Shown here in pieces: positions 35,940 to 43,963 of a DNA stretch of 64,000 nt. Where the stretch lies: positions 372,001 through 436,000 of the forward strand of contig NZ_BMSY01000001.1 in NCBI RefSeq assembly GCF_014649395.1, written 5' to 3'. The DNA is from Streptomyces aureoverticillatus. Lineage in GTDB: Bacteria > Actinomycetota > Actinomycetes > Streptomycetales > Streptomycetaceae. The position numbers and the translations under genes are program-made. Numbering within the stretch: the first letter of the stretch is position 1; each line of letters begins with the position of its first letter. The notes beneath the pieces are model-generated. The model searched no databases, was not told where the DNA came from, and saw only the letters and a list, made by a program, of their open reading frames with translations.

Positions 35940-36932
35940 CTACCTCAGCTTCGGGTCGAGGGCGTCGCGCACCGCGTCGCCGAGCATGATGAACGCGAGC
36001 ACGGTGATCGCCAGGGCGCCGGCGGGCCAGAGCAGCATGTGCGGGGCGTTGCGGATGTACTGGGACGCGGCCGAGATGTCGATGCCCCAGCTCACGGTGG
36101 GTGGCTTCAGGCCGACGCCGAGGTACGACAGGGTCGCTTCGAGCGCGATGTACGTACCGAGCGCGATGGTCGCCACGACGATGACCGGGGCGACGGCGTT
36201 GGGCGCGATGTGCCGGAGCAGCATCCGCGAGTTGGAGGCGCCGAGGGCGCGGGCGGCCTGCACGTAGTCGTTCTGTTTCGCGGTGATCACCGAGCCGCGG
36301 GCGATGCGGGAGATCTGCGGCCAGCCGAGCAGCACCATGAAGCCGATCACCGGCCAGACGGTGTTGCTGGTGACGACGGACAGCAGCACCAGACCGCCGA
36401 GGACGACCGGGATGGCGAAGAAGACGTCGGTGATGCGGGAGAGGATCGCGTCCCACGCGCCGCCGAAGAACCCGGCGAGCCCGCCGAGGACGCTGCCGAG
36501 GAGCGCGACGCCGAGCGTGGCGCACACCCCGACGGTGACGGAGGCGCGGGCGCCGTACACCGTCCTCGTATAGACGTCGCAGCCCTGGCCGTCGAAGCCG
36601 AAGGGGTGGCCCGGCGAGGAGCCCTTCTGGGCGTTGGCGAGGTCGCAGTCCAGCGGGTCGCCGGAGGCGATCGCGGAGGGCCACAGCGAGATGAACACCA
36701 AGAAGACGATGATCAGGCCCGAGATGATGAAGACCGGGTTGCGGCGCAGGTCGCGCCAGGCGTCGGACCACAGGCTGCGGGCGGGGGCCCCGGCTCCGGT
36801 GCCGCCCGGGCCGCCCGGCTCGCCCTGCTGCCCCGGCGCCAGCGTCGTCGCCTCGCTCGCGGCGAGGTCCATCGCGCCGCCCGCGCCGGTCCCGGCGATG
36901 GCCCCCTCGGCGGGGTCATGGGGTTCAGGCAT
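35940..36932 (-). CDS. Oligopeptide ABC importer permease (DppC type), operon 1
   Basis: A 330-residue inner-membrane permease. About 45 disordered residues precede 'SLWSDAWRDLRRNPVFIISG' and six membrane helices. The EAA coupling motif is in 'ARALGASNSRMLLRHIAPN'. It overlaps the DppB-type gene by 8 nt and is followed by the ATPase after 5 nt. Confidence 0.93.
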   Translation of the reverse strand: MPEPHDPAEGAIAGTGAGGAMDLAASEATTLAPGQQGEPGGPGGTGAGAPARSLWSDAWRDLRRNPVFIISGLIIVFLVFISLWPSAIASGDPLDCDLANAQKGSSPGHPFGFDGQGCDVYTRTVYGARASVTVGVCATLGVALLGSVLGGLAGFFGGAWDAILSRITDVFFAIPVVLGGLVLLSVVTSNTVWPVIGFMVLLGWPQISRIARGSVITAKQNDYVQAARALGASNSRMLLRHIAPNAVAPVIVVATIALGTYIALEATLSYLGVGLKPPTVSWGIDISAASQYIRNAPHMLLWPAGALAITVLAFIMLGDAVRDALDPKLR

Positions 36933-37848
36933 AGCGGATCCTCGGGTCGAGTACGGCGTACAGCAGGTCGACGATCAGGTTCGCCACCAGGAAGACCAGG
37001 ACGAGCACCGTCACGAACCCGACCACGGTCTGGGTGCTCTGCCGCAGAATCCCCTGGTAGAGCTGGAAGCCGACGCCGTGGATGTTGAAGATCCGCTCGG
37101 TGACGATGGCGCCGCCCATCAGCGCGCCGACGTCGGTGCCGATGAAGGTGACCACCGGGATGAGTGAATTCCGCAGCAGGTGCCTGGTGATCACGCGCCG
37201 CCGCGGCAGCCCCTTGGCCACGGCGGTGCGTACGTAGTCGGCGCGCCGGTTCTCGGCGATGGAGGTCCGCGTGAGGCGGGTGACGTACGCGAGCGAGACG
37301 GAGGCGAGGACGAGCCCCGGCACGATCAGCTCGTCGACGGTCGCCTCGGACGACACCGACGGTTTGATGACGCCCCACTCCACGCCGAGCAGCAGCTGGA
37401 GCAGCAGGCCGGTCACGAACGTCGGTACGGAGATGACGATCAGGGTGAGGAGCAGCACCGCCGTGTCGATGGGCTTGCCGCGCCGCAGTCCCGTGACGAC
37501 GCCGAGCGTGATGCCGATGACGATCTCGAAGACGATGGCGACGAGGGTGAGCCGGATCGTCACCGGAAACGCCGTCGACATCAGCTCGGTGACCTTCTGT
37601 CCGTTGAAGGCGGTGCCGAAGTCCCCCGTGAAGACATTGCCCATGTACGTCGCGTATTGGTGCCACACGGGCTTGTCGAGGCCGAACTCCTTCTTGAGCT
37701 GGGCGGCGGTCGCGGGATCGCACTTGCGGTCGCCGCACAGGCCCGCGATGGGGTCGCCCATCACGTTCACCATCAGGAAGATCAGCAGCGTGGCGCCGAA
37801 GAAGACCGGGATCATCTGCAGCAGACGCCGGATCACATAACGACCCAT
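36925..37848 (-). CDS. Oligopeptide ABC importer permease (DppB type), operon 1
   Basis: A 307-residue permease starting MGRYVIRRLLQMIPVFFGA, with six membrane helices and the coupling motif 'AVAKGLPRRRVITRHLLRNS'. A long external loop after helix 1 carries 'LCGDRKCDPATAAQ', with two cysteines that could form a disulfide. The paralogue at 50882-51811 lacks this cysteine pair. Confidence 0.93.
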   Translation of the reverse strand: MGRYVIRRLLQMIPVFFGATLLIFLMVNVMGDPIAGLCGDRKCDPATAAQLKKEFGLDKPVWHQYATYMGNVFTGDFGTAFNGQKVTELMSTAFPVTIRLTLVAIVFEIVIGITLGVVTGLRRGKPIDTAVLLLTLIVISVPTFVTGLLLQLLLGVEWGVIKPSVSSEATVDELIVPGLVLASVSLAYVTRLTRTSIAENRRADYVRTAVAKGLPRRRVITRHLLRNSLIPVVTFIGTDVGALMGGAIVTERIFNIHGVGFQLYQGILRQSTQTVVGFVTVLVLVFLVANLIVDLLYAVLDPRIRYA

Positions 37849-37885
37849 GGGGGCTCGCTCCGGAGGTAGCGGGAGGGGGCTGGCG

Positions 37886-37908
37886 GGGGCGGCCGGAGCG
37901 GCCGCCCC
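37886..37908 (-). promoter_or_regulatory. Intra-operon hairpin between binding-protein and permease genes
   Basis: GGGGCGGCC and GGCCGCCCC pair perfectly around a 5-nt loop, just after the binding-protein stop. Such structures often stabilise the 5' mRNA segment or partially terminate, keeping binding protein in excess. Confidence 0.6.
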
Positions 37909-37918
37909 GGCGCCGGGG

Positions 37919-39544
37919 TCAGTTGACCTTGATCGCCTCGTACACCGGCACGCTGAACTGGTTCAGTGAGACGTCCGAGACCCGGTCGGAGTAGCCGGCG
38001 CTGCCGTTCTGGTACCAGAGCGGGATGGCGGGCATGTCCTTGGCGAGGACCTTCTCGGCGTCCTGGAACTTGGTGACGGCCTTGGCGGTGTCCGTCTCGC
38101 CGTTGGCCTCGTTGATGAGCTTGTCGAACTCCTTGTCGGAGTACTTGCCGTCGTTGGACGGGGCGTCCGTGAAGTAGTTCGGCTCCAGGAAGTTCTGGAT
38201 CAGCGGGTAGTCCATCTGCCAGCCCGCGCGCCAGGCGCCGTCCAGCTTCTGCTGCGAGGCCTGGCTCCTGAAGTCGGCGAAGGTGCCGATCGGGTTCCCG
38301 ACACACGCGTTGCCCTTGCCGAGCGCCTTGTTGATGGAGTTGCAGACGGCGTCCACCCATTCCTTGTGCGAGCCGGTGTCCGCGTTGTACGAGATCTTCA
38401 GGGTGCCGCCGGGGATGCCGCCGCCCTCCTCGACCAGCTTCTTGGCCTCGCCGGCGTCGTACTCGCACCAGTCGCCGCACAGGCTGTCGCTGTAGCCGCC
38501 GTCCTCGCCGAGCACCGGCGAGGTCCAGTCCTTGGCGGGCGTACGCGTCTTCTGGAAGATCGTCTCGGTGATCTGCTCCCGGTTGATGGCCCGGGAGAGC
38601 CCCTGCCGGACCTTCTCCGTCCCCGCCTTGTCCCACTTCTTGTCGTAGAAGGGAAAGGCAAGAGTCTGGATGATCCCGGCGGGAGTGTTGATGTACCGGT
38701 CCCCGAGATCGCTCTTCACGTTCTTGAGCTGGGAAGCCGGAACATCATCGACGAGATCCAGATTCCCCGCCATGAGGTCCGTGTACGCGGTGTTGTTGTC
38801 GGTGTAGACCTTCAGGTCGACGCCGCCGTTCTGCGCCTTGTCGTCCCCGCTGTAGCCGTCCCACTTCCTGAGCTCCATCTTGGAGCCCTTCTGGTACGAC
38901 TTCACGGTGTACGGGCCGTTGCCGATCGGCTTGGACAGCCAGGCCGCGCGGTCGTCGAAGAACGCCTTGGGCAGCGGGGCGAAGGCCGGGTAGCCGAGGG
39001 TGTCGGGCCAGGTGGAGAACTTCTGCGTGAGCTTCACGGTGAAGGTCCGGTCGTCGACGACCTTCAGCCCCGACAACGTCTCCGCACTCGCGTCCCCCTT
39101 CTCCGGGTGCACCTTGTCGTACCCCTCGATGTACCCGAAGAAGTAGGCGTTCTTCTGGTTGTTCTTGAGATGCGCCCCGTAGTTCCACGCGTCGACGAAC
39201 GACTTGGCGGTGACCGCCTCCCCGTTGCTGAACTTCCACCCGCTCTTGATCTTGACGGTGAAGTTCTGCGAGTCCTTGGTGTCGATCGACTCGGCGATCA
39301 TGTCCCGCGCCTCGCCGGTCTTCGGGTCGTACCGCTTCAGCCCCCGCACGATCATGTCGAGGACCTTGCCGCCCTGCACCTCGTTCGTGTTCGCCGGCTC
39401 CAGCGGGTTCTGCGGATCCCCCCAGGAGGACCCCACGACCCCGGAGCCGTCGCCGCCACCGCCGCCCCCACCCCCACAGGCCGTCGCCGCGACCGCGACG
39501 GCCACCGCACAAGCGGCCCACTTGGCCTGCGTGGCTCCACGCAT
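37919..39544 (-). CDS. Oligopeptide-binding lipoprotein, operon 1
   Basis: A 541-residue SBP_bac_5 lipoprotein. The signal sequence MRGATQAKWAACAVAVAVAA ends at lipobox 'ATAC' with acylated C23, followed by a Gly-rich tether. The fold includes 'DMIVRGLKRYDPKTGEARD' and 'KTRTPAKDWTSPVL'. The ATG at 39542-39544 has GAGGAGG 6 nt upstream. It is a paralogue of the protein at 51902-53524, with a near-identical leader (MRGA..AKW). First gene of the operon. Confidence 0.93.
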   Translation of the reverse strand: MRGATQAKWAACAVAVAVAATACGGGGGGGGDGSGVVGSSWGDPQNPLEPANTNEVQGGKVLDMIVRGLKRYDPKTGEARDMIAESIDTKDSQNFTVKIKSGWKFSNGEAVTAKSFVDAWNYGAHLKNNQKNAYFFGYIEGYDKVHPEKGDASAETLSGLKVVDDRTFTVKLTQKFSTWPDTLGYPAFAPLPKAFFDDRAAWLSKPIGNGPYTVKSYQKGSKMELRKWDGYSGDDKAQNGGVDLKVYTDNNTAYTDLMAGNLDLVDDVPASQLKNVKSDLGDRYINTPAGIIQTLAFPFYDKKWDKAGTEKVRQGLSRAINREQITETIFQKTRTPAKDWTSPVLGEDGGYSDSLCGDWCEYDAGEAKKLVEEGGGIPGGTLKISYNADTGSHKEWVDAVCNSINKALGKGNACVGNPIGTFADFRSQASQQKLDGAWRAGWQMDYPLIQNFLEPNYFTDAPSNDGKYSDKEFDKLINEANGETDTAKAVTKFQDAEKVLAKDMPAIPLWYQNGSAGYSDRVSDVSLNQFSVPVYEAIKVN

Positions 39545-39800
39545 GGCTTGCCTCCTCGAGTGCTCTGCGCGCCTGCGTGCACGCGTTATCGCCAAATATC
39601 GCGGCATAGGGAACGAACCGCATATTCAGCCCGGCCGTATGAGGAGGAGGCCATCCGGATGCCACATTCCGGCCGCCCGACCTCGCCGGCCCGGGCGTAG
39701 GGACTACGCCGCGCTACGGTCGATCGTCGGGCGGCTTGACGCCGGCTCTCCGCTGTGCGAGGCCGGGGCGAGGCAGCGGCTGATCGTACGGCTTCTTCGG

Positions 39801-40487
39801 CTATCCGTCCTCCGGGTCGGCCACGACCTCCACCACCGAGATCCACCTGCCACTCCGCTCGGCGGTCACGTGCAGCTTCGAGCCGTCGTTCTTGGCGCTG
39901 CCGGACCAGTGGGGGTGCTTGCCGGCGTAGAAGTGGAGGCCGCAGGAGAGGAGTTCGTCCTGGTACGCCGCCAGCTCGCGGCGGGCCGTGGTGGCGCTGG
40001 GGTATTCGACGACGCGGTGGCTGGCGGACGCGTCCCGGTCCGGGGCTTCGGAGTAGTAGACGCCGGAGAACTGGGTGTGCTCCGGAGTCTTCCGCGCGCG
40101 GTACGACTCGGGGCAGACGCCAGGGCCGCCCGCCCGGGGCAAGGGCTCGTCGTTCTCACCGTCTTCGAGCGTGTGCCAGTTCCAACGCGCGTTGTCCGGG
40201 ACCTGGTCGGAGGGCAGGATGCGCGGCATCCCGCTGACGACGAACGCCGGGCCCTCCGGGGTCCGCGCCGGGCGCACGTCCTGCTCGTCGCCCCCGTGCG
40301 GCAGGGCCGCCCACGTCACGGCACCGGCCGCGAGCACCGCCACGACCGCCGCCACCGCCGCACCGCGCCGCCGGGTGCTCCGGCGGCCGCTCCGGGCCCG
40401 TACCTCGGCCGCGCTCGGCAGTCGTACCGGCACCTCGTCCAGCAGCGCGTCGACCTTGGCGTTGCCGTCGAACTGCACGTCAGCCAT
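39801..40487 (-). CDS. Single-pass membrane protein coupled to ECF sigma factor, possible anti-sigma
   Basis: A 228-residue protein: about 45 cytoplasmic residues ('KVDALLDEVPVRLPSAAEVRAR'), one membrane helix (about 46-66), and an external domain of about 150 residues with two cysteines. No zinc-finger anti-sigma motif is present. The ATG at 40485-40487 overlaps the sigma stop by 8 nt, so the two are translationally coupled and a regulatory partnership is likely. Whether it is an anti-sigma factor is inferred from this arrangement. Confidence 0.75.
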   Translation of the reverse strand: MADVQFDGNAKVDALLDEVPVRLPSAAEVRARSGRRSTRRRGAAVAAVVAVLAAGAVTWAALPHGGDEQDVRPARTPEGPAFVVSGMPRILPSDQVPDNARWNWHTLEDGENDEPLPRAGGPGVCPESYRARKTPEHTQFSGVYYSEAPDRDASASHRVVEYPSATTARRELAAYQDELLSCGLHFYAGKHPHWSGSAKNDGSKLHVTAERSGRWISVVEVVADPEDG

Positions 40488-41052
40488 GGTTGGCCACCTC
40501 TTCCGTGGTGAACGTGGGCCGGTTCCGGCCGACGCCCTCACCGCCCGTCAAGCTCGTGCCGAGCACCTTGCGCGCCCGGCTCAACCGCGTGCGGACGGCC
40601 CCGTTGGACGCGCCGGTCTCCCGCGCCACCTGCTCCACGGGCAAATCGAGCAGGTGATGCAGGACGACGACCTGCCGTTGCTGCGGCGGCAGTTCGCGCA
40701 GTGCCTCCACCAGCGCCACTCGGTCCGCCGACAGCTCCGGCACGTCCGTCTGCGGGCCGTGCCGGAAGTGGGCGCGTACGCGGTTGCGCGTGCGGCGCCA
40801 TGTGCTGATCGCCAGGCGCGTGGCGACCGTACGTACCCAAGGCAGTGGATCGGCGTCGTCCCGGGTGATCCGCTCCCACCGCTGCCAGGCGCGTACGTAT
40901 GCTTCCTGAACCGCGTCCTCCGCCTCCGCCAGGTCCCCGGTCATCGCGTAGACCGTGGCGACGAGCCTCTTGGCCGTAGCGGCGTAGAACGCGTCGAACT
41001 CCGCGGTGGCGTCCACTGCGCCGTCCGCCGAGCCGTCCGACTGCGTCACCAT
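40480..41052 (-). CDS. ECF RNA polymerase sigma factor (SigE/SigL-like group)
   Basis: A 190-residue group 4 sigma factor. Region 2 is at about 20-90 ('GDLAEAEDAVQEAYVRAWQRWERI') and region 4 at about 115-170 ('LPVEQVARETGASNGAVRTRLSRARK'). The ATG at 41050-41052 follows a GGGGG ribosome site. Longer frames upstream are antisense to the methyltransferase gene. It lies 1.6 kb from the lanthipeptide genes. In the NAI-107 and planosporicin clusters an ECF sigma/anti-sigma pair controls production, so a link is possible but not shown. Confidence 0.88.
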   Translation of the reverse strand: MVTQSDGSADGAVDATAEFDAFYAATAKRLVATVYAMTGDLAEAEDAVQEAYVRAWQRWERITRDDADPLPWVRTVATRLAISTWRRTRNRVRAHFRHGPQTDVPELSADRVALVEALRELPPQQRQVVVLHHLLDLPVEQVARETGASNGAVRTRLSRARKVLGTSLTGGEGVGRNRPTFTTEEVANHG

Positions 41053-41316
41053 CGTCCCCCGTCCCGGACCCTTGCTCCGGCCCGCTCGCGTGCAGGGCTC
41101 GTTGCCTGCCTCTGACTGGAACACGCCTGGGGGGCGATGGATGTTACCGGCGACTTCGCGACGACACGCCCGCCACTCGTCCCCCACGACTGCCGGCCGG
41201 ACCAGGGCAGGCCCGCATGGCCAGACTTCGCCGGTCCCCGCGGCCGACGCCGTGACAGGTTCAACCCCGCGCTGCGACCCTGACGGCATCTCCAAGCCAA
41301 GGACGGGAGTCGTACG

Positions 41317-42381
41317 TTGACCAGTTCGTCCAGCCCCACTGATCCGGCCGGTTCGGCCGGTTCGTCCGCCGACGCCGCCGCCCCCACCCCCGAGGACACC
41401 ATCGGTCTGATGGGGCTCGTCTTCGGCTCGGTCTTCTCCGCCGCGCTGCGCACCGTCGCGGTGCACCGCGTGGCCGACCACCTCGCGCAGGGCCCGCTGC
41501 CCGTGGACGAGCTCGGCCGGCGGGCCGAGGTGCACGCCGACTCGCTGCGGCGTGTGCTGCGGCTGCTGGCGAGCCGGGGGGTCTTCCGGGAGCGGGAGCC
41601 CGGCGTGTTCGAGCTGACGCCCTCGGCGCAGGCCCTGCGCGAGGGGCCCGGTTCCCTGCGGGACGGGGTCCTCTTCGGTACGGGGGAGGCCATGACGCGT
41701 TCGTTCGGCGCGCTCGAAGACGCCGTCCGCACCGGGAAACCCGGCTTCGAGCTCGCCTACGGAGCACCGTTCTTCGACCACCTGGCGAGCCACCCCGAGG
41801 CGCAGGAGAGCTTCGACAAGGGCATGTCGGCCTTGTCCGGCCCGCTCAACGACATGATCGCCACGGCCTACCCGTTCCCCGACAGCGGCACCGTCGTCGA
41901 CGTGGCCGGCGGCCAGGGCGGGCTCCTGCGGGCCGTGCTCCGGCAGCACCCGGGGCTCTCCGGCGTCCTCTTCGACCAGGAGCAGACCGTCGCCGGGCAC
42001 CTGCTCGACGTCAAGGAACTCGCGGGCCGCTGGCGCGTGGAGAGCGGCGACTTCTTCCGCGCGGTCCCCGAGGGCGGTGACCTCTACGTCCTCAAGAACA
42101 TCCTGCACGACTGGAGCGACGAGCACAGCCTGCGCATCCTCGCCTCCGTCCGCGCCGTCATCCCGCCCTCCGGCCGCCTCCTGGTCGTCGACACCGTCAT
42201 GCCCGAGGGCAACGACCCCGACCTCAGCAAGGTCGTGGACCTCATCATGCTGAGCGTGGCCAGCGGCCGCGAACGCACCGAGGACGAGTTCAACTCCCTG
42301 TTCCAGCAAGTCGGTTTCACCCTGACCCGCATCATCGAGACAGGGGCGTTCCCCGCGCTCATCGAGGCCGTACCCGTCTGA
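41317..42381 (+). CDS. SAM-dependent O-methyltransferase (acetylserotonin/hydroxyneurosporene type)
   Basis: A 354-residue protein with an N-terminal winged-helix dimerisation domain (about 25-115) and a C-terminal Methyltransf_2 domain. The SAM site is 'VVDVAGGQGGLLRAVLR', and the catalytic His lies in 'LKNILHDWSDEHSL'. Such enzymes methylate hydroxyl groups of small aromatic metabolites in secondary metabolism. The start is TTG at 41317. It is convergent with lanC. It may act on a natural product of this locus, but nothing ties it to the lanthipeptide. Confidence 0.87.
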   Translation: MTSSSSPTDPAGSAGSSADAAAPTPEDTIGLMGLVFGSVFSAALRTVAVHRVADHLAQGPLPVDELGRRAEVHADSLRRVLRLLASRGVFREREPGVFELTPSAQALREGPGSLRDGVLFGTGEAMTRSFGALEDAVRTGKPGFELAYGAPFFDHLASHPEAQESFDKGMSALSGPLNDMIATAYPFPDSGTVVDVAGGQGGLLRAVLRQHPGLSGVLFDQEQTVAGHLLDVKELAGRWRVESGDFFRAVPEGGDLYVLKNILHDWSDEHSLRILASVRAVIPPSGRLLVVDTVMPEGNDPDLSKVVDLIMLSVASGRERTEDEFNSLFQQVGFTLTRIIETGAFPALIEAVPV

Positions 42382-42642
42382 CGCGCGAGTGGGTACGTCA
42401 GCGGGGGCGCCCCTGGCCTGCAGGTCCAGCTCCGCGGCCACGAGCGCACGGAGAGGGAGCTCACCCGGCTCTTCGACGAGGCGGGGTTCCGGGTGACCCG
42501 GACCATCGGGACGCCGTCGCTCCTGTCGCTGGTGGTGGCGGAGACTGTGACTCGCGCGGGCGCCCGAGGCCTGACTCCGGCCCGGGGCGCCCCCGTTGAC
42601 GTACGCGAACGCGCTGTCCTACGAGCGGAAGTCACCCCATGA
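42382..42642 (+). pseudogene. C-terminal remnant of a second O-methyltransferase
   Basis: In the same frame as the preceding methyltransferase, directly after its stop, 86 codons read through a segment 'GHERTERELTRLFDEAGF' (42436-42489) followed by 'RVTRTIGTPSLLSLVVAE'. This aligns with the C-terminus of the intact neighbour ('GRERTEDEFNSLFQQVGF', 'TLTRIIET'). No start codon or methyltransferase core is present, so it is a decayed or partially deleted paralogue. Its last bases overlap the end of lanC on the other strand. Confidence 0.7.
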
Positions 42643-43963
42643 GGGTGCAGACGTCCAAGCCTGCGCCTGCGGGGGCACCCTCCGCATACAGCTCCAGGGC
42701 GAGTGCGATTCCAGTCGCTCCTTCCAGCAGGCCGCTGCTGTCCACTCCCATCGGAACGTTCAGCATGGACCCCCGGAAGGCGAAGGGCGCATCTTCGTCG
42801 AACAATTCGACTACACGCCTCGCAAGGGCATGAGTATATTTTTCGAGTCGCTCGTCCGCATACTCCTGGTTACACATCCGAACGATGTGAAGAAGGCCGG
42901 CCCAGCCGTGACAGAAAGACGCGTCATCGAATCCGAGGTCGTCCAGCGGGATGGCTGTCAAGGAAATCAAGGATTTCTTGGCGACCGCACGCCACTCAGC
43001 TCGGCCCAGGGCATGGGCTGCGAGTTGCAAGGAGCGCGAGATGCCGGCGACCCCGTAACACCACGACGGGCGAGTTCTGGCCCGTTTCCCGGTCATGTCG
43101 GTGTCGGCACGGGCCCGCCAGTCGTCAAGGCTCACGACGTTGGGCCAGTACATGCCCCACTCGTCAGTGAGTGCCTGATCAAGAATCGTCCGCACGATGT
43201 ACTCGATGGCCGCCTCGTGTCCCTCCACCGTGATGCCCGCCCGGTGGGCAAGGGACAGCAGTGCGAGGGGACCACAGATTCCATGTGCGAGGCCCAGATT
43301 CAGATGCCCGGACTGGAACTCGTCAGGAGCCGGGCCAAGTATGGGCCCGCCGGAGGCCCACCAGCCGGGAACCTGAACACCGTCGATCTCCCTGTCTTTG
43401 GAGAGCTCAACGAAGTATGAGAGAACAGTCCGCAGATCGTCCGTACGGTACCGCGCCAGGAGATACCTTCCCATGCCGCTGAGTCCGCGCGTGATGTCGA
43501 TGTCGGCCAGCGAAATCATCGGCGAGGCGGATATGCTCTCAGCTATTCTCCGGGCCTCCCGCGCAACCGCATTATCCAGAGACTCGAGGGCCTTCGCGTA
43601 GCCGCCGCCCGCCTGATGGGCAGCGAGCGTCGCGAACGCCAGTGCCCCAGAGCCCATATACATCCCCGCAGCGGTCGCCCTGCCAGACCGCGCCTGCTCA
43701 TTCACCGCTGTAGCGGCGGTGGCCAGATACGCGTGCGCCTGCATCAAGCGTCGTCGGTCCACAGCTGCACCGCCGACATACGCCAGCGATACACCCGGAT
43801 ATCCGGAACTCAGCGAAAGATCGTCCCAGACAGGTTCATCCGTCCCGTTCAGAGATTTCTCGGCCGGTACACGAGTGTTCTGCTTCGTGAACTCCACATC
43901 GCTGAGCCGCTGCCGAACAAACTCGACTATGTGCGTGATCCGGTCCATGGACGTATCACTCAC
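42632..43963 (-). CDS. lanC: Lanthionine synthetase C-like cyclase (LanC)
   Basis: A 443-residue double alpha-barrel zinc enzyme that adds Cys thiols to dehydroamino acids to close (methyl)lanthionine rings. The zinc ligand motifs are all present: 'NLGLAHGICGPL', 'SWCYGVAGI' (Cys ligand) and 'SFCHGWAGLL' (Cys-His ligands). 'LSSGYPGVSLAY' is the usual N-terminal glycine-rich repeat. The GTG at 43961-43963 overlaps the lanB stop by 8 nt. DNA here is visibly less GC-rich than the flanks. It is convergent with the methyltransferase remnant. Confidence 0.93.
   Translation of the reverse strand: MSDTSMDRITHIVEFVRQRLSDVEFTKQNTRVPAEKSLNGTDEPVWDDLSLSSGYPGVSLAYVGGAAVDRRRLMQAHAYLATAATAVNEQARSGRATAAGMYMGSGALAFATLAAHQAGGGYAKALESLDNAVAREARRIAESISASPMISLADIDITRGLSGMGRYLLARYRTDDLRTVLSYFVELSKDREIDGVQVPGWWASGGPILGPAPDEFQSGHLNLGLAHGICGPLALLSLAHRAGITVEGHEAAIEYIVRTILDQALTDEWGMYWPNVVSLDDWRARADTDMTGKRARTRPSWCYGVAGISRSLQLAAHALGRAEWRAVAKKSLISLTAIPLDDLGFDDASFCHGWAGLLHIVRMCNQEYADERLEKYTHALARRVVELFDEDAPFAFRGSMLNVPMGVDSSGLLEGATGIALALELYAEGAPAGAGLDVCTLMG

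Noticed and set aside
33864..39544. Operon 1 importer as the lanthipeptide exporter
   Set aside because: It has a binding lipoprotein and DppBCDF-type subunits, which are importers. LanT exporters are fused ABC proteins and differ in sequence.
40480..42441. Single 653-codon minus frame covering the sigma factor
   Set aside because: Only the last 190 codons resemble a protein (the ECF sigma factor). The rest is antisense to the methyltransferase gene.
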